Origin: Gnetum montanum
Lineage: Eukaryota; Streptophyta; Gnetopsida; Gnetales; Gnetaceae
NCBI GenBank assembly: GCA_015680685.1
Contig: MNCI01013751.1
Coordinates: 172,469 to 236,468, forward strand
DNA: 64,000 nt
Reading direction: 5' to 3'
Part shown: piece by piece, positions 55,505 to 64,000 of the stretch
Layout of the letters: every line of letters begins with the position of its first letter
Numbering within the stretch: the stretch's first letter is position 1
Translations under genes and position numbers: made by a program
Notes under the pieces: generated by a model
Databases searched by the model: none
The model's input: only the letters and a program-made list of their open reading frames with translations
Told to the model about the DNA's origin: nothing

Positions 55505-56694
55505 CCTGTATCTATTCGATTTGCACCTGAAAAACCAATCCCAATGTACTATTTGAGCATGTTTTCTTGAGTACTCTTTTTCTTGATGTCTTATCCTGTC
55601 TAAATTGTGATGGTTAAACATTACGGTGTATTATCATCTCAAACATTACAACATTATAACGATTTTTTTAACTGGTTCTTTGTAAGTATGTAATTGTTAC
55701 ACCTTTGGGCATGCTTCCCTCTGAAACCAAACATTCCAACAGTTTTTCTACAAGTTCGTTGCAGGTTTACAGGTGTTAGAAATTGTTAACACTCCTGCCA
55801 TGCTTCACTCTGAAATGGACGGCAACCGAAACAATACTTGTCAATAATCTTGAGAATGTTAACTAACTAGTCATTAATCTTAAGCATGTTAAGAAAACGA
55901 TTTATTCAATACCATGGAATCGTCCAATGGGAACAGTTAAAGTGAAGCTTTAGCCCTTGATACGCTGAAGGGGGGTTAAGGGCAAAAAGAACTCCGATGG
56001 CCAACCCATATCCTTAAGATCAGGCTAAAATGATGATGATGATAAATTAGGAATAGTTAACTGATTTAAAGTTTCACTGAAATTAAAATCTTCATCATAT
56101 CAATGCGAAGCTTAGACTACAAATCGAACAACATTTCGTTAACACCTTTCTTTTCACAATGCCAGGAATATCGGTAAAACTGGCTTGGAATTGAACTTGT
56201 TCCATGACAAGCCTGCCTTCCCAATACCTTTGCCTCAAACACTGGAGAGGAAGGGAAAAATAAGAATTTTTTCATGGTTGAAAAGATTATTTTATTAATT
56301 ATAAAATTTGGCAACACGAAGTACTTCAACAAATCGGTAAAACGCCCACAGAGATCAAATTTTGCTGTCGAATTAATCTATGCATAAAGGTTCTTGATAC
56401 TTATATTTGCCGATTCTGATCTTATTTATTTTTACCTGTACGTCATGTTATTGTATCTTTATTTTTAGGATTGAGACAAATACCCAAATCTCTAAGAATA
56501 CAGGACAACGTGGTCTTATGGTGCAGCAAATGCTAACCAAATAACAGGCACATAATGTTACCACGTAAACCCAATGCCATTGCTATGGGAATTTATTGGT
56601 ATTACAGTTAAACAAACACGCTGAGATCAGTATAAGGAGCAAGCAGGGCAAGCTATCTTAACAAAATCAGACCCAAAAGTCGATTCATGTTATC
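55505..56694. other. Intergenic region between convergent genes
   Basis: 3' flanks of the PPR gene (+) and the ZIP gene (-). No coding seen. There is a small internal repeat (CATGCTTC[C/A]CTCTGAAA at about 55713 and 55799; TCA[A/T]TAATCTT[G/A]AG.ATGTTAA at about 55842 and 55872). A GC-richer patch near 55950-56020 is not recognised. Confidence 0.6.
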
Positions 56695-59600
56695 TTACGT
56701 TACAGTTTCAGGTGCAGAATTGCAATATGGAGTATGCAGACAAACCAGTTTGGTGCTTGTTAGGCATACCATTGCAAATGCCAAGCCCAACAGGACTCCA
56801 TAGCTAGCATGCTTACCATTCAATTTCAAAGCACGCTTTACAAGAGGTCCCCCAAATGGAACCAGCACAATTCCACATGCCAAAACCATCAATTTGTCAA
56901 GCCCACTGTAATCAATACCAGATAAAATAGCAGCAATGGCAGCAATAGGACCAGCACAACCAGTCATAGTTGCAGCAGAAAGGGCACTGCGCCAACTATT
57001 TGTTGCTCCATAAATGCAACTGGCTACACATGCACCTCTGGGGAAACCATACAAAGAAACTGGAAGCATTAGATGTCTTCCCATACCATAAGCTTTTGGG
57101 GCAGCAACACCCAAAGCCAGGCCTTCTGCAAATGCATGTATTGCCACAGCACTCGAAGCTAGGAAAGCTTTAAACCCAGTTGGACTGATAGACCTAACTG
57201 ATTTCATGATGTCATCCCCAGCATGACTTCGGAGAATCCTTGAGGTTGCAAAAGAACTAATTATCTGATACAGGAATGCACCTCCAGCCAGAAGGATTGA
57301 TGTGTAAAAGAACCCAAGTTTTCCTCCCCACCATAATTGCAGTGGTCTCCACAGTGCCAATACAAAAGCTATCCCAGAAGCCATGCCAGTTGAAAATGAC
57401 TGTGGCATCCTGATGGCTGTTGCAAACGAAACCAAAACAAAGCCTCCAAGAAATGGACCAAGTCCAAACAGAAGGGATATGGGCAAGCCTGTTGTGTTTT
57501 CCCAACTGCATCACAATTATATCTAGAATTAATAACCTAATGTAACTATTTTAAATTTTGTGACAAATGTTCTGGTGAAGCAAGTTTTAACCTCTTCTTT
57601 TGTTCAAAGCTTTGAAGAACTGCGCTCAGTGTTTCCATAAAAGCTACAGATAACGTAGCAGCAGATGCAACTTGGGATGCAGAAGCTTCCTGACCCGATA
57701 AAACATGAAACATTGCATAAGGCTAATGAATTAATTCGGATAAAAAATACAAGCGTCAACAAGTTCTTCAAGTAATAACAACCTTGAAACCATCAGGCAG
57801 CACTTCCGCTATGACCATCCATATCATACAACCAGCTGCAAATCCCATACAGAATGGGAGGAATTTGTGGAAAGCTTCAGCACAAACAAACGCAGGAACG
57901 GCCACCAAAGGCTTCAATCACATTAAAAGATGTTAAAAATAATTCATACAATAATATCCTGCTTTAAAACTAATAAGGTTATTAAATCAGAGAATTTACA
58001 TGCATGGAAGGAAACAAGAAGTTTGCACAAAAATATGATATCTCAAGTCTGAATGCAGTGTTTCACTTCAGAATACAACCAGGAACGGATGGCATTCACC
58101 TCACACGATATTTTTTTGGCACAGGGTTCATCATAATACTCAACGACTATCATGGTAACTTTTACCCCAACAACATGGGCTAACCTCTACCGGTAAGCAT
58201 GGTTTTACAATAATTTCAGTCAGCTCTGTACCTGGCTGTCAAATTTCACAGTCGGCTGTCTACCTAATGTCCCTGAACGTATGTTTGATACCAAAACTAG
58301 TTAAAGCAGAAAGCCTGATGCAAAACAAAGAAGCTCAAAATCTCATTTATGCATGGGATTTGAATGTTGATAACGTATTCAAATTGATCTCAGCCAACTA
58401 ATCAAGGAACACTAACACTGTCCCAGTACAAAATAACCAACTACTTCTAGTTATGAGGAACATATAAGCACCTTTAGGCAAGAGGGCACAAATTCAATCT
58501 TGCTAAAGACAGACCTGAAGGCTATTGGGTTGTATAGCACCATTCTCAACAAAAGCAAAACCAGAGATATTAATAAAAACCAATGACGATGCCCAAAATA
58601 AGAATCGGTGAATGCTCATAAACCCAAGCCTACGATAAGACACATACGGCTATTGATTGGCTCTAGCTCTTTGTGTACTTTTCTTATATCCTGCCCCTAT
58701 GGAAAGTGGATACTGAGCTTCATCGAGGTCACTGGTGGAGACTAAGTTTTTCAGAAGCTCTGGAAGATATCTCACATTCTCGGCATACGTATACTAAGTG
58801 CATTTTTAAATGTTTTTCAGGTCCATCAAAACCATGAGAAAGAATTTCCTAAACTGTGCATCTCTTCTCATTTTCAAAAATTAATATTATGTCTTTGTTA
58901 GCTGGACGCAACCCCTTGAAAAAAGGTTAGGCTTTCACTCATCCAACAACCCTTCAGGTAAATTTGAGCTAACCCTTCAGGTAAATTTGAGCTAGGCTTC
59001 ACATCTGAAGGTTTCCCTCTATTCTTGAGGGATTTACCTTGTAAATCTTATGTTTCTTATTTACTGTTTTGGTTTTAGTTATGCACTTTGTTCATTATTT
59101 TAAGGATACTTCAGCTGTGTTACGTTTCAAAAATTGTCATTTTTCTAATTCATTTGCTCTGCTATGCGGTTTTTTTTTTTCGAAAACAGTAGTATCAGAG
59201 TAAGGTTGAAGGTTTGCTGGATTTTCTATGTAACTTAAAATGCAAGAAGCTGAAAAACTCTTTGAGTTTTTTGAAAAATTAATGCCACAATATTAGATCT
59301 AGATGCAGTAAGTCAAAGGTTTTAAGTGGTGAATGCTTATTAATCTTTTTGGAAGCATCGCTAAGAAGCTAGGGTAATTTAGTGACACCAATCAGTGCCA
59401 ATACTGTCACAGCAATGAAAGAAGTGCATTGTTCTTAAAGTGGAGGAACTTCATCAAGAAGTCAAGTGCTGGTTATACAAAGCAATAAGAAGACAATATT
59501 AAATTGTTGGAAATGTGGTAAACAGACATGTAAAGAGAGATTGAAAGTTTGGTTATGGTGGAGTTGTATCTGAAGCAGAAAAAGGAATTAAATGTTGATG

Positions 59601-62600
59601 CATATTTTATTCTCTGAACATGTGAACATGGATGTCAGATAGTTTAAAATATCTTTTTATGAATGTCCAGGTTTATGTTTACCACATGAAGAAAGACAAA
59701 TCTGCTAACATTGAAAAGGGATTCATTAAAATTGGATGATTTGGACCTCCCTTGCACATGTATGAGACACTTTATTGTCTATTGACTCCCACAGGTTGAC
59801 ACAAGGCCTCAGTTTTACACTGTCTAGAAGGCCTTGCTGTAATAGTGGAACGCTTCAAGCTACTGTAGTAACTACAATTATGTTCTCTCTATCATGTTTG
59901 TGCCTTTGATCAGTCCAAGCAGGGATGTTTTCTTGCTGATCACCGTTTTAGCGGGATATGCATCATTGAAGTAAAATGTCATATAAATAGAGGCGGTGGT
60001 GCTTTCATGAAGCAGATTCATTGCTCAGTGCAGAAGCAAGATTTATCTTCAAGTGGAAGATTATTAAGAATGTTAAGTTGAACCTTGTAGATTTATTTAT
60101 ATATTTTTTATTATTAAATATATTCTTTTTGTAAGGGATGAGACATTGTTGGTTAATAGGTTCTTTCTACATAGTTCTATGGGTCTGTTATTATTCTATA
60201 AGTTCTCTAGAATGTTTTACATTGTTGAGATCCTTCTACAAGGATAACTTCTAAATGTTTCTAGATTAGAGTTTGTAATGCAGCTTTGCCTATTTAAGGG
60301 CTGAATCCCTTGGTCATTGTATGTGAATATCTCATTTTGATTAATTGAACAATCTGAGCTGGTCTTCTCCTGTGGAGGTTTCCCTCTTGAGGGTTTTTAT
60401 CTCAAAACTCTTTGTCTCTTATTTGCCGTTTCGCATTAGCTGCTGTTTTGATTTTGGTTTTGGGTTTGCATTTCACTTACTATTTTCAGGATATCACTGG
60501 GTTATGTTTTTCTAGTCCATATTTTATGCTGTGCTGTTTTTCCTCCAACAAAAAAAACTCCAAACATGCTAACATGAAATAGCTTTCCTGAAGAGATATT
60601 TATGGGCTGACAATCTTGCATTCTAAATCACCTACAAGTTTACCTTGCTGGTTATGAAATGGTTCAGATAGCAGTCTAGCCAAAAAGTGATGGTATGAAA
60701 AACTGCAATTTGATTTCTGCAATTAGGTGTGGCTGTTGTTCAATAGCTATTGCTAATCACTTACACCTTCATGATATTAATAGAGGTCAAAATGCAGAAA
60801 CAGCCAAATTGTAGGTTGTCGTTGGATAAAAAAAAAATCATATGGCAGTTATCGTCTTGACGCCACTCCTGCCAGAAGTAGCATAGGAGAAAGATGTAAT
60901 CACTTAAGAGTTGTTTAGGATAGGTATCAAATTCTAGTGTAATGAAACTGGACTGCGTTCCAATGAAAGGGTAACAGCAATAGTAAAAGTTCTTAAATGT
61001 GATGCCTAGTTGCATTAACAAACTTCTGTTAGTTCACATACATTCTGATCCCAATATTCCCCATCACGGATTCGTGATTTGTATTTGTATTCTTACTGAA
61101 ATTAAAATTGAGAAACTGTTGTTAGCAGAATACATTTCGGAAGCTGTATTAATATCAATGATAAATTGCAATTGCTACTACAACAATGTCTGCAAGAACC
61201 ATTTTCTAAGGGGGGAAATTGTAAAATTAAAAGAAGTATAGTTCTATATCTAGTGCAAACGACTATATTCACTACTATATAACCTGCCAAGTGTTTGCAA
61301 GGAAACTTTCATACCTGAGGCAAGGATGTAATTACACTCCATAAAAATGCATTGCTTGCAGGAACACCACGTGATGCTAGAACCATACTGACAGCCAGTC
61401 CTTCGGGAATATTGTGTACTGCAATAGCTATTGTAACCAACAAACCTTGTGACAATCCCTTGTCACCTGCAAATGAAACTCCAACGCCCGATCCTTCTCC
61501 AAATGAATGAAGAGTCATGATTCCAACAACTAGAACCATCTTTCGAGCATCTGCCCCTTTGATGTCTAGCATACTAACATCTCCATATTGTTCAAGAAAC
61601 TGCATAACATCATGCATTCATTCAGAAAATGGGTGTATCACAAATCAGATTTTGAAAAGACAAAAGGATAAGAACAAGATATTAGAATTCTAAATGCAAC
61701 AACTATATAATAGTTCTAATTCAAAAGCAATAGTTGCAATTCCTAAAAAAAAGTTCTAATTCAAAATCATTTTTAACAATGTTGCTGTCGTAGACTTTAA
61801 AAAAATATGACATCTTCTCGATATTTCAAGAGACCAAGCTTCGAAAAGGCTAACACCAAATATTTGATGTTTAAACATGTTGAGAGAGTTCTTCTGTCAA
61901 GCGACTGCTATTGGCTACACAATTCGGCACCACCAAGTGTGTTTAACAGTTGACAAGAAATAAGTTCAATAGATAACCTTTATCAACAGTTGGATTCCCA
62001 GAATCTCCATTGCATCATCAGGCAAACTCAAAATGAACATGGTCACATATAAGCTATTAAGCCAAAGTCAACAGTAAGTTCGATCAAATAAAAGTAACAT
62101 GAAAGGTTCCTGATGTCCAAATAGAAAGGAAGCTACAATTAACTACAAAAAATTTAACATTTTTAAAAAGGATGTTCCCTCATCTAAACACAAGGCTCCA
62201 AAGCAATATGACATAAATCGAATACAAAATGTAAAAACCCATTTAATAACCCTTAAATTGCTATGAAATCCTACTGAATCCTCAAAATCTCAGTGCTTCT
62301 AATAGGCTGTCATTCAATGTTTTTATAGCTGATTTCATGTGCCAGAACAGAACACTTTAAACATACTGAAACGATACTGGATAAAATAATTCTACATCAA
62401 AACATGCATTTAGATACATACCTTCTGGCAGCCAAAGATGAAAATTCCTCCAGCCATTACACCTATGACAACACAGCTGCCTTCTCCATATTTCTGGCCT
62501 TCCTGAACCAAGTCAAAACTTGCTGCCAGCATCACTCCAGCTGCAATTCCATTACAAATTCCTGCCCACTGTGCTTCAAGCTCCACAAAGAAGAAAGGAA

Positions 62601-62907
62601 CTGCACCCAGACCTGTTGCAGCTGCCATTATTAGAGTAAGCGATGCAACAGTCAACACAGTCACCCTGTTTTCCCTAATTCCATCAACCCCAACTTTTTC
62701 ATCCTTTCCAATAATGTTAATATTATTAATTCTTTCTGCTGCATCGCTGCCCCCCGAACCCTCCAATGTTCTACCCACAAAAATCTCATTATTGCCACCA
62801 TCAGAATCCGAATCGCCCAATGATGGCCTCTGCAAAAAAACCACCACCAGAAGAAATGCAAAGATCGCGACCGTGATTCGAGGCATCTTACAATAATTCG
62901 AACCCAT
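56695..62907 (-). CDS. ZIP family metal (zinc) transporter, At3g08650-like, five exons
   Basis: Integral membrane divalent-metal carrier of the ZIP family. Exons on minus: 62907-62422, 61599-61315, 57911-57783, 57689-57592 and 57505-56695. All have GT-AG introns and the phases join to a 602-residue frame (At3g08650 is about 619). The ATG at 62907 is the first in-frame one; another at 62886 would give MPRITVAIFAFLLVVV. Residues ~8-30 form a signal peptide or anchor, followed by a Ser/Asp/Gly-rich segment. ATGLGAVPFFFVELEAQWAG opens the membrane domain. Exon 2 carries the metal-binding helices HSFGEGSGVGVSFAG and HNIPEGLAVSMVLASRG. Exon 5 has a second HAFAEGLALGVAAP and ends LVCLHTPYCNSAPETVT, as I recall for At3g08650. 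All key His/Glu residues are present and no lesion is seen. Metal specificity and membrane are not determined by sequence. Confidence 0.93.
58951..60550 (+). mobile_element. Non-autonomous copia-type LTR remnant in ZIP intron 2
   Basis: A truncated 5' LTR (about 58995-59188, AGGTTTCCCTCTATTCTTGA...AAAACA) is followed by a PBS-like TAGTATCAGAGTAAGG at 59190, matching the TGGTATCAGAGC primer site (initiator tRNA-Met) of plant copia elements with one G-to-A. Then comes ~850 bases without pol, a PPT-like TTCAAGTGGAAGATTATTA at 60044, and a 3' LTR at 60071-60550 (480 bp, TGTTAAG...CCAACA). Both LTR parts share GGTTTCCCTC, CTTATTTRCYGTTT and GCT[A/G]TG-rich ends. It lies antisense to the gene. A 23-bp duplication (ACCCTTCAGGTAAATTTGAG) sits at the truncated left end. 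Confidence 0.72.
60071..60550 (+). repeat. 3' LTR of the copia-type remnant
   Basis: TGTTAAGTTGAACC...TCCTCCAACA, 480 bp with TGTT/AACA inverted ends. CTATTTAAGGGCTGAATCCC near 60290 looks like TATA plus start region. Confidence 0.7.
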
Positions 62908-63330
62908 CAGGCATTCATTCTTTTGCAGTGGTGACAACCTGCAAGCCTCGAATCAAGGTTTTAAAAAGAAGAAAAGGAAGAAGAAGAAGAAGAGGAAAAT
63001 CTGTCACTGAAGTATAAAATTGAACAAAAGTCCAAACTGTTTCCTATGACAATCCAACAAACATGAACTCGCATACGAAGCTTGAAATCTGTTGTGATTC
63101 AACTGATCCTCCTCAAAACTCCTGAGCTAAATGCATGTCCCAGAAAATCCCAAAATATTACAGAATCCCCGACAGAAACCAGATCACCGTATCTCTGTCG
63201 AGGACGAAATCATAGAAAGGCTTCAGCAGGATGCCAAGATTACAATCCAATCAGCCCAAGACCGAGACTTTTTTCTTTTTGTCCTGCAACGGGATAGCTT
63301 TTCCCTAGCCTAGCTTGAAATTTCAGCAGC
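62908..63330 (-). promoter_or_regulatory. 5' untranslated region and proximal promoter of the ZIP gene
   Basis: On the minus strand a CT-rich tract (TTTCCTCTTCTTCTTCTTCT at about 62998-62979) lies ~75 bases upstream of the ATG, typical of plant 5' leaders. Two tiny upstream ATGs (for example ATGAATGCCTGA) precede the start. No clear TATA box was identified. Confidence 0.45.
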
Positions 63331-64000
63331 AATGTGAACACGGCAAGTTTTAACAGAGCCCCAAGGTCCGCACGCTAAAAGTGTGGAATTCCGGATTAAT
63401 ATCAGAATTCTGTTTTGCCAAAAAAACCATGGGCCAGGCAATTAACGAAACTGCTTGCTCGTTCTTTCTAAATTTGGATGTACGGGGACCAGAAATACGC
63501 ATGCTGGTCAGGAAATTTTTATATTAACTGTGACTCAGTCTTCGCTTGATTTCTTTCCTTGCTTGGCTTCCTGAGCTGGGGCTTTTCCATTTGCTAGCCC
63601 ATGGAAATTTAGGAATTCACAGTGGATTTAATCTGGGTTCATGTTATCCACTGCACCAGAAGTTTCTTTTCTTTGTGGTAGATTGGTGAATTTCCTTTTC
63701 ACACCATGTTGGATTGTTTTTTCTGTTCGTTTTTTTCTTTTTGCTTTGGCGAAAAGCAACAAGAGCCCACTGAATCCAAGTTTCTGACTGTTCCAGGCTG
63801 CATGTGGGCCGGCCACATCGCTGGTCCTAGATTGGTGGATAAGCCATTCAGTGGATTGCGTTGCAGTTGCATAGATCCAAACGTTCAAATTTGTTTTAGC
63901 ATTTTAAAGGGATTAGGACTTTGAGAGGGTTTCAAACCAAAATTCTCAATATTCGTAGTGATTTATATAGTAAGTCTTCAATTTTATGTTAGAAATATCA
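63331..64000. other. Intergenic, no gene seen
   Basis: Upstream of the ZIP gene. Short open frames on both strands have no recognisable product and no repeat family was identified. Confidence 0.5.

Larger units (their letters stand above)
57912..61314 (-). other. Intron 2 of the ZIP gene (3.4 kb)
   Basis: Donor CCTCAG|GTATGA at 61314; acceptor ATTGAAG|CCTTTGG at 57912. About half is a copia-type remnant (58951-60550). The rest is AT-rich with no coding frame supported. The other introns are 822, 93 and 86 bases. Confidence 0.88.

Noticed and set aside
63082-63313. Two overlapping open frames upstream of the ZIP gene
   Set aside because: Short, in different frames, no recognisable product, and they lie in the presumed promoter of the opposite strand.

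Overview
This is a stretch of a large, repeat-rich seed-plant nuclear genome. Transposon density, the size and age of the LTR elements, and decay to stop codons suggest a gymnosperm or another large-genome plant, but the species cannot be fixed from the sequence. About 50 kb (1-51650) is nested and decayed mobile elements. Two host genes lie convergently at the right end: a P-type PPR gene on + (53468-55504), close in length and sequence to Arabidopsis At3g16010, and a ZIP metal transporter gene on - (62907-56695, five exons), close to At3g08650. Matches to named families are from recalled protein sequence, not from a search.

Layout. 1-4371: gag-protease remnant and 3' half of a Tat/Ogre-like element with 27-bp and 37-bp tandem arrays, a polypurine tract (PPT) and a probable LTR. 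4372-13361: Athila-like Ty3/gypsy element (+), broken gag-pol, 3' LTR at 12530-13361. 13362-17903: 3' part of a second Athila-like element (+) carrying an extra ORF downstream of pol ('ORF2') and ending in an LTR inserted in a LINE reverse transcriptase (17904-18200). 18594-25278: Athila-like element (-) with the best kept pol, 5' LTR at 24339-25278. 25699-31493: a complete gag-only member (-) with two LTRs and a perfect GTTAA target duplication. 31988-51650: a large inverted repeat (hairpin) whose right arm is split by a complete ~15 kb Athila-like element (35084-50057, + strand, target duplication TTGGA/TTGGC), itself hit by two solo LTRs (41997-42805 and 47577-48470).

The Athila-like copies share one design. 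The LTRs start TGATGA and end CATCA, the primer binding site (PBS) matches tRNA-Asp, and gag carries a variant zinc knuckle. Then come PR-RT-RNaseH-IN, a ~2 kb non-coding segment with conserved motifs, ORF2 preceded by a splice-acceptor-like site, a shared 3' UTR and a TCATGGGGGTA PPT. LTR 3' halves are conserved, while the U3 parts carry three different sets of short palindromes.

The likely order of events at 31988-51650 is: hairpin element, then the 15 kb Athila-like insertion, then the solo LTRs. At the left end, a Tat-like element seems nested in an Athila-like element that is nested in another; their left ends lie outside the window. The two host genes look intact once introns are placed: the PPR gene needs a 102-bp 5' intron to have an ATG start, and the ZIP gene carries a copia-type remnant in its 3.4 kb second intron.
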